9,144 nucleotides of DNA, taken from positions 1-9,144 of the forward strand of contig JALGXY010000462.1 of assembly GCA_029824495.1 (NCBI GenBank), written 5' to 3'. Positions 1-6,263 of the stretch are shown one piece after another. Origin of the DNA: Fimbriimonadia bacterium. GTDB lineage: Bacteria; Armatimonadota; Fimbriimonadia; Fimbriimonadales; Fimbriimonadaceae. The first letter of the stretch is position 1. Every line of letters starts with the position of its first letter. The translations under genes and the position numbers were made by a program. The notes under the pieces were generated by a model that made no database searches, was not told the DNA's origin, and saw only the letters and a program-made list of their open reading frames with translations.

Positions 1-298
1 CTTTCTTGTCGTCCTTGATCGGAGTCAGATCCATCGCCGTGAGCAGCGAATCGAGTCTGGCCCGTACGGTTGGGTAGCTGATTCCCAGCTCTTTTTCGAC
101 CGTGCTGATCACGCCGCGAGAGCGGAGGAAGACCTCCAGAAATTCGCGGTGCGACCGATCAACTTTGGCAACCTTGGGAATGCGGAACTGACCACGAAGA
201 GTGATCTCTCCGTCCTCGCTGGTCAATTCGCTGATATACAGCGCCCCGCCCGTGACCGGGCAGTTGGCTGGGATGTCATGAAATTCGTCTTTCGGCAT
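1..298 (-). CDS. DUF2089-family helix-turn-helix protein (C-terminus outside window)
   Basis: The gene starts at ATG 298-296 and is open to the window edge, giving 99 residues; its 3' end lies outside. An AGGAG ribosome site (312-308) sits 9 nt before the start. The product begins MPKDEFHDIPANCPVTGGAL and contains FLEVFLRSRGVISTVEKEL then GISYPTVRARLDSLL (about residues 53-86), the hallmark helix-turn-helix of DUF2089 proteins, which are small, uncharacterised and probably DNA-binding. The family usually has an N-terminal zinc ribbon with two CxxC pairs. Here only Cys13 remains (CPVT replaces CPVC) and the second pair is replaced by a SEDGEI-like stretch, so metal binding is probably lost. 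The gene lies downstream of the GT9 gene on the same strand, 95 nt away, and the gap holds operator-like repeats. Family assignment is firm; function is inferred. Confidence 0.85.
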   Translation of the reverse strand, partial: MPKDEFHDIPANCPVTGGALYISELTSEDGEITLRGQFRIPKVAKVDRSHREFLEVFLRSRGVISTVEKELGISYPTVRARLDSLLTAMDLTPIKDDKK

Positions 299-339
299 CA
301 GACCGCTCTCCTGCGTTCTACCCCTCAATACTTCGAGAC

Positions 340-380
340 TCTTAGGTGCGTTGCACAGAGTCCTAAGAATCCCTAAAGGG
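340..380. promoter_or_regulatory. Operator-like cluster of TTAGG/CCTAA elements upstream of the DUF2089 gene
   Basis: TCTTAGG (340-346) and CCTAAGA (362-368) form a 7-bp inverted repeat. A third related copy, CCCTAAAG (371-378), follows 10 bp after the second in the same orientation, so the three sites lie about one and two helical turns apart. The cluster sits 40-80 bp upstream of the start of a helix-turn-helix protein gene, the usual place for an autoregulatory operator. A weak stem-loop at the end of the upstream GT9 gene is the alternative reading. Function is inferred from spacing only. Confidence 0.35.
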
Positions 381-393
381 CGACTTTCACTTC

Positions 394-1395
394 TTATAGT
401 CGCACATGTTCGAGGATAAGTTCAGGCGAAAGATCCGCAACCGAGGCATTCGGCCCAGGTTCGATTACAGAAAGTGATTCGACCGGGGGCGCCCAGAGGC
501 GGTGAATGGCGTGGCGGAACAGCCCCACAGTCGGAGTCCCGACCGATGCAGCCGCGTGGAGCAGACCGTTGTCGATCGTAATGATCTGCCTGCATCGCTC
601 CATTGCGCCGACCACCTGAGGAATTGAGAGAGTTCCTCGAAGATCTTCAACGCCGGCCTCATTGATGATCGCGTCTTCTGTGGCTGTGCCCCCCCAGAAC
701 TTCGATCCGACACTCGGCTTAGCGCCCAAGACGCCGATCGAGAAGCCTCTGCTCTTTAGTGTTGACAAGACCTCGACCCACTTTTCGGTCGGCCAGAGCT
801 TGCTGTCGAGGCTCGCCGAGCAGCTCACCAAAATGTCCGGCACTTCCCTGCCCGGATCGGCTTTCGGTGCTTCGGCAGCAGGTACAGCTCCTTCAAGGTA
901 GGCGAGCCGACAGAAGATTTCACCTACATAGCCAGAGTCGAGCATCGGGAAACGCTCGGTCAGGTCTTCATCAACCCAGCCTTGGTCCGCGTTGAGTCTG
1001 CCACGCTCGTCATCTGCAAACGGCAGTTCTCCTCGACCATCGTCGCTGACCGATGCGCCGACTACGTAAGAGTCGGGTCCGGCGAGGATCGCCGCAGAGG
1101 ACATCGCCCAGGGCATACGCTCACAGTTGATCACCAGGTCGTAGTTGGTGGTCTCCCGCGCTGCAAAGTCGTGCGGTGAGCTTCCGAACAGCGGGTAGTG
1201 CCTACCGACATAGCTGAAGTTGTCAGCCAGTTCGATGACCCTCTTGCCGCCGAAGTAATCCAAGGAGACGTTGGGAATCTGCTGCGTGAGCATCTTCATC
1301 AGGGGTGTTGCAACCATGAAATTGCCGAGCGCATCATTTGTAATGACCGCCACGTTTGCCCCGTCGGGGAGCCGCTCGCCTTGGTACCGCTTCAT
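394..1395 (-). CDS. Glycosyltransferase family 9 (ADP-heptose:LPS heptosyltransferase-like) protein
   Basis: The 333-residue product has the usual GT9 length. The N-terminal Rossmann start is VITNDALGNFMVATPLM (about 18-33), resembling the (L/M)GDxxxxTP motif of heptosyltransferases. The C-terminal nucleotide-sugar half carries SCSASLDSKLWPTEKWVEVL (191-210, with the family's K-x-WP) and the strong signature IDNGLLHAAASVGTPTVGLF (274-293). GT9 enzymes such as WaaC/WaaF transfer sugars to lipopolysaccharide core or other surface glycans at the inner face of the membrane. The Asp that is catalytic in WaaC (Asp13, in the GD pair) is Asn25 here, so activity or mechanism may differ. There is no transmembrane segment. 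No good Shine-Dalgarno precedes ATG 1395-1393; instead TAAAAT lies 8 nt upstream, suggesting a nearly leaderless mRNA. Family is firm; acceptor and donor are unknown. Confidence 0.85.
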   Translation of the reverse strand: MKRYQGERLPDGANVAVITNDALGNFMVATPLMKMLTQQIPNVSLDYFGGKRVIELADNFSYVGRHYPLFGSSPHDFAARETTNYDLVINCERMPWAMSSAAILAGPDSYVVGASVSDDGRGELPFADDERGRLNADQGWVDEDLTERFPMLDSGYVGEIFCRLAYLEGAVPAAEAPKADPGREVPDILVSCSASLDSKLWPTEKWVEVLSTLKSRGFSIGVLGAKPSVGSKFWGGTATEDAIINEAGVEDLRGTLSIPQVVGAMERCRQIITIDNGLLHAAASVGTPTVGLFRHAIHRLWAPPVESLSVIEPGPNASVADLSPELILEHVRL

Positions 1396-1403
1396 GAAGC
1401 TTG

Positions 1404-1409
1404 ATTTTA
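1404..1409 (-). promoter_or_regulatory. Putative -10 box of the GT9 gene
   Basis: TAAAAT on the minus strand ends 8 nt before the GT9 ATG, placing the expected transcription start within a base or two of the start codon. No consensus -35 is visible 16-18 bp upstream. It fits a leaderless or nearly leaderless transcript. Confidence 0.4.
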
Positions 1410-1433
1410 GCCTCTCGGCGCAGATCGCTCAGG

Positions 1434-1439
1434 TAGAGT
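1434..1439 (+). promoter_or_regulatory. Putative -10 box of the sugar kinase-murQ operon
   Basis: TAGAGT lies 12 nt before ATG 1452 in the 56-bp divergent spacer, giving a predicted leader of about 6 nt. No recognisable -35 is seen at normal spacing. The assignment rests on position and TAnnnT match only. Confidence 0.3.
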
Positions 1440-1451
1440 GGCAGGCGACTC

Positions 1452-2333
1452 ATGTCGATCGCCGTCGGATTTGACTGTGGCGGCACCTCGGTTCGGGTGC
1501 TGGCGATGGACTCCTCAGGAAGCACTGTTTTTGAGGGAAGGTCCGGCCCTGCCAACCTGGCCAGCACACCACCCGACAAGATCCTCGATCACATCAAAGA
1601 AGCCACCCTTGGTCTGCCCCCTGTCGCGGCGGCGGCTGCCGGCATGGCTGGCATGATGACCAACAGTGACGAAGCTCGTGGTGGTGCCCTCTTCCATCAG
1701 GTTCTTGGGGCGGTTCCGATCAAGGTTGTCCCCGATTGGGAGATCGCTCTTGAGACTGCTGGAGATGCTTGTGACGGCCTGTTGATCGCCGGCACAGGTT
1801 CGATCGTGTGTTCCTACCGAAATGGTGTTCGGGTCAAAAGTGGAGGCGCTGGTCCGGTTTTGGGCGACGAGGGATCTGTTATGGATCTCTGCAGGCGGGC
1901 GTTGAACCACCTGCTGATCCGCTCGCAGACCCTGCCGATGACTGGTCGGGTTAAGGGGGTTCTGGTCGATGCGTATGGCTCATCAGAGCGCAACGAGGTG
2001 CTGGCAGCGATCTATTCATCAAACACGCCAGCCAAAGAGACTGCCCGGATCGCGAGGGCGGTGGCCGACGATTTTCGAGAGGGCGCCGACTATGCAGTTC
2101 TCTCAACCAAAGAGACGATGGCTGCTCTTAACGACCTGGTCATGGATCACTTTGGCCCTGACCGAACATCGGTCAAACTGGCGACGACTGGAGGGCTGTT
2201 TCGAGTCCTGCCCGAAGCGAGCACCATGTTGGCAGAAGCGTCAAAAGAGTCCGGTCTGCTGCTCGATCTGGAGCCTTTGGCGGTTGAGCCGGTTCACGGA
2301 GCCATCAAAATAGCGTGGAGCCTCCTCTCATGA
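1452..2333 (+). CDS. BadF/BadG/BcrA/BcrD-family amino-sugar kinase (GlcNAc/MurNAc kinase-like, MurK/NagK type)
   Basis: This 293-residue ASKHA-fold kinase probably phosphorylates N-acetylglucosamine and/or N-acetylmuramic acid with ATP in the cytoplasm. Visible motifs are the phosphate-1 loop FDCGGTSVRVLAMD (7-20), the acidic site around PDWEIAL (95-100), the phosphate-2 loop IAGTGSIV (112-119), GAGPVLGDEGS (132-142), which is characteristic of the BadF/NagK group, and the adenosine loop ATTGGLF (244-250). The length is normal and both ends look intact. It overlaps the next gene by 4 nt (ATGA), and that gene is murQ, the MurNAc-6-phosphate etherase; in Clostridium a MurNAc/GlcNAc kinase of this same family (MurK) is encoded beside murQ. 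I therefore infer a wall-sugar kinase. N-acetylmannosamine or another amino sugar is possible. A weak AGG lies about 10 nt before ATG. Confidence 0.85.
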   Translation: MSIAVGFDCGGTSVRVLAMDSSGSTVFEGRSGPANLASTPPDKILDHIKEATLGLPPVAAAAAGMAGMMTNSDEARGGALFHQVLGAVPIKVVPDWEIALETAGDACDGLLIAGTGSIVCSYRNGVRVKSGGAGPVLGDEGSVMDLCRRALNHLLIRSQTLPMTGRVKGVLVDAYGSSERNEVLAAIYSSNTPAKETARIARAVADDFREGADYAVLSTKETMAALNDLVMDHFGPDRTSVKLATTGGLFRVLPEASTMLAEASKESGLLLDLEPLAVEPVHGAIKIAWSLLS

Positions 2334-3139
2334 GCACTGAAGCAAGAAACCCCCGATCGATCGGACTGGACAAGATGAGCGCGGCTGAGATTGTCCGCCT
2401 AATGAACGAGGAGGAGATGGCCGTGATGCAGGCGATGGCCGAGGCTGAAGAAGATCTTGGTACGGCTGCAGAGAAAGCTGCAGAGGCCTTTCAGAAAGGC
2501 GGAAGAATTATCTATGTTGGAGCAGGCACGAGCGGGCGGCTGGCCGCACAGGATGCAGCCGAGATGCCGCCAACCTTTGGCGTGGACCCCGAACGATTCA
2601 CTGCCGTGGTTGCCGGCGGCACGGGCGCCCAGACCAACGCGAACGAGAGCGCTGAGGATGACAGCCACGCGGCGGTAGAAGCGCTCAACGCTCTGCGCCT
2701 CACCACGAATGATGTGGTGATTGGGCTGGCTGCTTCCGGACGGACACCGTTTGTGATCGCAGCGGTTAAACACGCCAACCAGAAAGGTCTATGGACGTGC
2801 GGCATCAGCAACAACATCAGCGCACCTCTGGCCGACGAGGTTGATCTTTCCATTATCTTAAGAACAGGACCGGAGGTTTTGAGCGGCTCGACGCGGCTGA
2901 AAGCCGGAACCGCCCAGAAGATGGCTCTGAACCGGATCAGCACAATCGCAATGGTGCTCAGCGGCAAGGTGATCGAGAATCTGATGGTCGATGTCAAAGC
3001 GAAGAACGACAAGCTGAAGGAGCGATGCGTGAGGATTGTGCGCGATCTCTCGAATGCGACCGACAGCGAGGCTCGCGAAGCTTTAACCGCAAACGACTGG
3101 AATATCAGAACTGCCCTGCAGGCGATCCAGTCAGACTAA
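2330..3139 (+). CDS. murQ: N-acetylmuramic acid 6-phosphate etherase MurQ
   Basis: MurQ cleaves the lactyl ether of MurNAc-6-phosphate to give GlcNAc-6-phosphate and D-lactate, a step in peptidoglycan recycling. The product shows the sugar isomerase (SIS) fold with IYVGAGTSGRLAAQDAAEMPP (around 61-81; Glu78 matches the E. coli catalytic Glu83), SAEDD (Glu109 matches Glu114), IGLAASGRTP (131-140), and GPEVLSGSTRLKAGTAQK (180-197). I choose ATG 2330, which overlaps the kinase stop as ATGA and has GGAG 9 nt upstream; a GTG at 2315 is in frame but less likely. From 2330 the protein is 269 residues, shorter than E. coli MurQ (298), because the final C-terminal helices are missing after NWNIRTALQAIQSD. 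Its TAA overlaps the TAG of the convergent mazG. Confidence 0.93.
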   Translation: MSTEARNPRSIGLDKMSAAEIVRLMNEEEMAVMQAMAEAEEDLGTAAEKAAEAFQKGGRIIYVGAGTSGRLAAQDAAEMPPTFGVDPERFTAVVAGGTGAQTNANESAEDDSHAAVEALNALRLTTNDVVIGLAASGRTPFVIAAVKHANQKGLWTCGISNNISAPLADEVDLSIILRTGPEVLSGSTRLKAGTAQKMALNRISTIAMVLSGKVIENLMVDVKAKNDKLKERCVRIVRDLSNATDSEAREALTANDWNIRTALQAIQSD

Positions 3140-4152
3140 TCGGTCTGGGTTTTTGCGCGATTCCAGAGCTGATCCCACTCGTCGAGAGTCAGGTCTTCGA
3201 GCGGTCGGTCCGACTGTTTCTCCATCAGTCTAAAGCGGTCTGCAAACCTATTGAGCATCTGGTGAAGCACCTGTTCTGGGTCAGCCTTCGACCAGCGGGC
3301 AATCTGAACAATCGAGAAGATCAGATCGCCGATCTCCGATTCAATCGCCTCTTGATTGCCTGAACGAATCGCCTCTTTGACCTCGGACCTCTCTTCTTCG
3401 ACCTTGTCCCAGACCGACTCAAGGTCGGGCCATTCAAAACCGGCTCGGGCAGCACGCCTGCTCACTTCAAGCGCTCGCATCAGCGCGGGCATCCCCTTCG
3501 GCACCCCATCGAGGATTGACTGGTCAGAGTCACCCCGCTCCTGCTTCTTGATCCTGTCCCAGTTCTGCAGGACCTCGTCAGCGTCGGCAGCGTCGACATC
3601 ACCAAAGACATGAGGATGGCGGCGGATCAGTTTGTCCGTGATCGCCTTGGCAGGCTCATTGATGTCCCAGGAGCCCGCAGCTTTCTTGATCTGCGTGTGC
3701 ATCACCGGCTGAAGAAGGACGTCGCCCAGCTCTTCGACCATCTTGTCTTCATCGTCAAGGTCGATCGCTTCGAGAAGTTCGTAGGATTCCTCGATCAGGT
3801 GCTTCTTGAGAGTCTGGTGAGTCTGAGCCTGATCCCAAGGGCAGCCTCCTGGCCCAAGAAGACGATCCACGACCCAGACGAGGCCATAGAACCCGCCGGG
3901 ATGCTCGGAATCTTGGGCTGGAATCACGACGATCGCCCCGGACGGCTGAGCCAAGTCTTTCAAGGCTGCAGTCTGTCGCTGATCATCTCTGACCACAAAG
4001 CAGGGCTGATCCGGCTGGTAGATTCCGGGGAATTGGGGGAGAACCTCAAAACCGATGAAGACCTGGTGCGCACGAATGTCAGGCTGAAGGATGACCGGGG
4101 CCTGGTGGACCTGATACGATCCGGTCAGGCCCAGTTCATCCAGGAGGTTCAC
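3136..4152 (-). CDS. mazG: MazG-type nucleoside triphosphate pyrophosphohydrolase with a degenerate YabN-like N-terminal region
   Basis: MazG hydrolyses NTPs/dNTPs to the monophosphate and pyrophosphate, removing aberrant or excess nucleotides. Residues 86-338 are a complete two-domain MazG: CPWDQAQTHQTLKKHLIEES (104-123), metal-binding EExxE (Glu121, 122, 125) with EELGD (140-144), KLIRRHPHVFGDV (174-186), and a second all-alpha repeat with EEERSEVKE and ESEIGDLIFSIVQIARW (about 252-287). Residues 1-85 look by eye like the C-terminal half of the tetrapyrrole-methylase-like domain fused to MazG in B. subtilis YabN (LLDELGL, QVHQAPVI, HQVFIGFEV, GAIVVIPA line up); the SAM-binding half is absent. 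GTG 4152 overlaps the foldase stop (GTGA). A GGAGG lies only 3 nt upstream and is paired in a hairpin, implying coupled translation. MazG function is firm; the N-terminal origin is inferred. Confidence 0.9.
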   Translation of the reverse strand: MNLLDELGLTGSYQVHQAPVILQPDIRAHQVFIGFEVLPQFPGIYQPDQPCFVVRDDQRQTAALKDLAQPSGAIVVIPAQDSEHPGGFYGLVWVVDRLLGPGGCPWDQAQTHQTLKKHLIEESYELLEAIDLDDEDKMVEELGDVLLQPVMHTQIKKAAGSWDINEPAKAITDKLIRRHPHVFGDVDAADADEVLQNWDRIKKQERGDSDQSILDGVPKGMPALMRALEVSRRAARAGFEWPDLESVWDKVEEERSEVKEAIRSGNQEAIESEIGDLIFSIVQIARWSKADPEQVLHQMLNRFADRFRLMEKQSDRPLEDLTLDEWDQLWNRAKTQTD

Positions 4153-4160
4153 TGACCTCC
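4143..4160 (-). promoter_or_regulatory. Hairpin over the foldase/mazG junction, pairing the mazG ribosome site
   Basis: On the mRNA, GGAGGU (4160-4155) pairs perfectly with ACCUCC (4148-4143), leaving the 6-nt loop CAGUGA that holds both the mazG start GUG and the foldase stop UGA. Ribosomes ending the foldase would melt the stem. The pairing is seen in the sequence; a role in translational coupling is inferred. Confidence 0.5.
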
Positions 4161-5090
4161 GCCGAAAGCGCTCTTGATCTGGTCGTCGAACGGTGTGCCC
4201 TGGAGTTCGATATTGGCCTCTTTTCGAAGCTGTGCCAGCCGGACGGCGATCGGCCTGGTTGCGTTTCCTTTGTCGAACATCAACCTTCGTCGAATCGTTC
4301 TGGTCAGATCTGCATCGAGCTCAAATTCTTCGGCTGCCAGAATATCGTCGACCTGATACATCAGATGCTTGCCTTGAATCTCGATCCAACCTGTTCGTTC
4401 GCCCTTTTCAATACCGTTGATGTGCGGCTTGATGAGGGGGCTGAGGCCTGTCTCTGGCACGTCGCCCAATTCGCCGCCCTTAGTGGCGCTGATACCGATC
4501 GAGTGCTTCCTGGCTGCATCGCCGAACGACATGCCGCCAGCAAGGTCCTTGTCTACCTCAGCTTTCTTGGCCGCATCGTCAAGAGCGATCATTCTGAGCG
4601 TCAGCCTCTTGGGAATTGTGAAGTACCGGTGCTTGTGGTCATTGTAGTATTTCTCGACCTCAAAGTCGGTGACATTGATGCCCTTGGTGATGACCCGGAA
4701 TCGGCACATCTCAACCAGCGTGTCGTAGCGGTACAGATCTTCTCCCAGGCCGAGCCTATCGAAGCCCATCTTGATAGCTGGGTCATCTTTGGCCCTTCGC
4801 ACCATATCGGCAGCGACCTCCTCTGGACTGGGATAGACCTCATCGGCTTTGGCAAGCTGCAGGATCAGCGTCTCGTTGATGAGCTGCTGCAGGGTCATGA
4901 ATCCTGGAGTTGCCGGAACGAACGTATCGCCGACCTTGCGTCCCACATTTGGCAGGACCTCCATGCGACGATAGTACATCTCCGCCTTGATCTCTTCGCC
5001 ATTGACGATGACCATTGTTCGGTTGGGGTCAACCTGGGCAGCAGCGCTTACAGCCAGTGCTGCTAGGGCAAGAAAAGCTTGAGCCTTCAT
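4149..5090 (-). CDS. Exported PpiC/SurA-type peptidyl-prolyl isomerase (parvulin foldase)
   Basis: The 313-residue product opens with a classic Sec signal peptide, MKAQAFLALAALAVSAAAQ (likely cleaved after Ala18, no lipobox Cys), so it should be periplasmic or extracytoplasmic. After it comes VNGEEI (29-34), the usual start of the SurA-type N-terminal chaperone domain, with LQQLINETLILQLA (68-80) as its core helix. A parvulin rotamase domain follows at roughly 155-250: FTIPKRLTLRMIAL, MSFGDAARKHSIG (187-199) and GGELGDVP (205-212), matching the family's FxxLAxxxS and GGxLG landmarks. Proteins of this type help secreted or outer-membrane proteins fold. Start ATG 5090 has GGAAG 7 nt upstream. 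It is the first gene of a two-gene unit with mazG (GTGA overlap), an unexpected partner with no evident functional link. Confidence 0.88.
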   Translation of the reverse strand: MKAQAFLALAALAVSAAAQVDPNRTMVIVNGEEIKAEMYYRRMEVLPNVGRKVGDTFVPATPGFMTLQQLINETLILQLAKADEVYPSPEEVAADMVRRAKDDPAIKMGFDRLGLGEDLYRYDTLVEMCRFRVITKGINVTDFEVEKYYNDHKHRYFTIPKRLTLRMIALDDAAKKAEVDKDLAGGMSFGDAARKHSIGISATKGGELGDVPETGLSPLIKPHINGIEKGERTGWIEIQGKHLMYQVDDILAAEEFELDADLTRTIRRRLMFDKGNATRPIAVRLAQLRKEANIELQGTPFDDQIKSAFGGGQ

Positions 5091-5112
5091 TTATTCACTT
5101 CCGGTATCAAAA

Positions 5113-5118
5113 ATCATA
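5113..5118 (-). promoter_or_regulatory. Putative -10 box of the foldase-mazG unit
   Basis: TATGAT on the minus strand gives a predicted start near 5106 and a leader of about 16 nt carrying GGAAG before ATG 5090. It lies just past the terminator hairpin of the upstream unit, so the foldase can be transcribed independently. No -35 match at 16-18 bp. Confidence 0.45.
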
Positions 5119-5126
5119 GACGAATG

Positions 5127-5161
5127 AACTCGGCCCAGCGCATTCAACACTGGGCCGAGTT
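5127..5161 (-). terminator. Hairpin terminator without a U-tract after the cystathionine synthase-family gene
   Basis: AACTCGGCCCAG (5127-5138) and CTGGGCCGAGTT (5150-5161) form a perfect 12-bp stem with an 11-nt loop, starting 8 nt after the upstream gene's stop. Reading the minus strand, the stem is followed by CATTCG rather than a run of U; five U occur only about 14 nt later. It is placed like a terminator but is not canonical. Confidence 0.65.
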
Positions 5162-5169
5162 ATCCACGT

Positions 5170-6259
5170 TTAGATGACGCTGAGCGCCTGGTCAAGATCT
5201 GCGATCAGGTCGTCTGCATTCTCAATGCCGATCGAGAGGCGGATCAGATTGTCGGTGATGCCGACCTCTTTTCGCACCTCTTCAGGCATCTCGAAGTGGG
5301 TCATTGTGGCCGGCTGCTCGATCAGGCTCTCGACTCCGCCAAGGGAGACGGCGAGAATGAAGATCTCTGTAGCATTGAGAACTTTAATCGTGCCTTCAAG
5401 ATCGGTTTTCGGTTTGAAGGAGACCATGCCGCTGAACCCAGACATCTGCTTCTTCGCTAGCTCATGGTGCCGGTGACCGGGCAGTCCGGGATAGAGAACC
5501 TCTTCAACTTTGGGGTGCTGTTCCAGGAACTGAGCCACTTTCATGGCGTTCTCCTGATGCCGCTGCATTCGGATCGCGAGGGTCTTGAGGCCACGCTGAG
5601 CCAGGAAACACTCGAAAGGCGAGGGCGTCGGGCCGATCGCATTCTGGAACGACTTGAGCTGGTCATAGAGCTCAGTATCGTTCACCATAACCGCGCCCAT
5701 GATCACATCGGAATGGCCGTTTAGGTACTTGGTGGCGGAGTGCATCACGATGTCGATGCCCATGCCGAGCGGCTGCTGGCAGATCGGTGTCGCAAACGTG
5801 TTGTCGATTACGGTCAGCACGTCATGCTTTTTGCCGAGCCGCGCAACCATCTCGATGTCGACCAGGTTGAGCAGCGGATTGGTCGGCGACTCAAACCAGA
5901 TCATCTTGGTGTTCGGTTTGATCGCAGCCTCCACAGCAGCCTCGTCATACATGTTCACGTAGTCGAAGGTGATCCCCCGACGTTCAGCAACATCTTCGAG
6001 ATAGCGATAAGTGCCGCCATAGATGTCATCACCGGTGACCACATGGTCGCCGCTGCGAAGAAGATTCATGATGCAGTCGACAGCTGCAATACCGGTGGAA
6101 AAGGCGAGCCCGTGCATGGCGCCTTCAACGGTGGCGAAAGTCTCCTGCAAAGAATGTGCTCGACTGAACAATCGGGGCGTTGACAGCACCGTGGCCTTTG
6201 CAGGGCCGGGTGCCGAGATAGACAAGAAGTGTCTCGAGGCTGAGCTGGTCTTTTTTCAC
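5170..6259 (-). pseudogene. Cystathionine gamma-synthase/lyase-family PLP enzyme, broken by an internal deletion and frameshift
   Basis: The family (MetB, MetC, MetI, MccB) makes or cleaves cystathionine and related thioethers with pyridoxal phosphate. Most of the enzyme is intact in one frame from about 6148 to the TAA at 5172-5170: EGAMHGLAFSTGIAA, GDDIYGGTYRYLEDV, WFESPTNPLL, the PLP-lysine site HSATKYLNGHSD, AVSLGGVESLIEQPATMTH and LSIGIENADDLIADL. The N-terminus is in another frame: GTG 6259 begins KKDQLSLETLLVYLGTRP, then GAVNAPIVQSSTFFAGD, hitting TGA at 6127-6125. Between the halves about 20 family residues are absent, including the YxR..NPT motif whose Tyr and Arg bind the PLP phosphate. 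The two frames meet at GCAGGAGAC (6140-6148). As written it encodes no complete enzyme. It starts 4 nt after the acetyltransferase stop. An assembly error is the main alternative. Confidence 0.8.
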
Positions 6260-6263
6260 GGGC

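Noticed and set aside
149..376. Small plus-strand frame at the left edge
   Set aside because: It is antisense to the DUF2089 gene, whose helix-turn-helix is unmistakable.
2315..2329. GTG 2315 as the murQ start
   Set aside because: ATG 2330 gives an ATGA overlap with the kinase stop, has GGAG at good spacing, and begins STEARNP like other MurQ proteins.
3610..4155. 181-codon plus-strand frame opposite mazG
   Set aside because: It mirrors the MazG coding region, whose catalytic motifs are clear on the minus strand.
4365..5066. 233-codon open frame on the plus strand, antisense to the foldase gene
   Set aside because: The opposite strand encodes a protein with signal peptide and parvulin motifs; this frame shows no family motifs and is a by-product of codon bias.
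6149..6225. TTG at 6225 as a genuine alternative start making an intact PLP enzyme
   Set aside because: The residues it would add do not resemble the family, while the adjacent frame encodes the correct N-terminus; the YxR..NPT region would still be missing.
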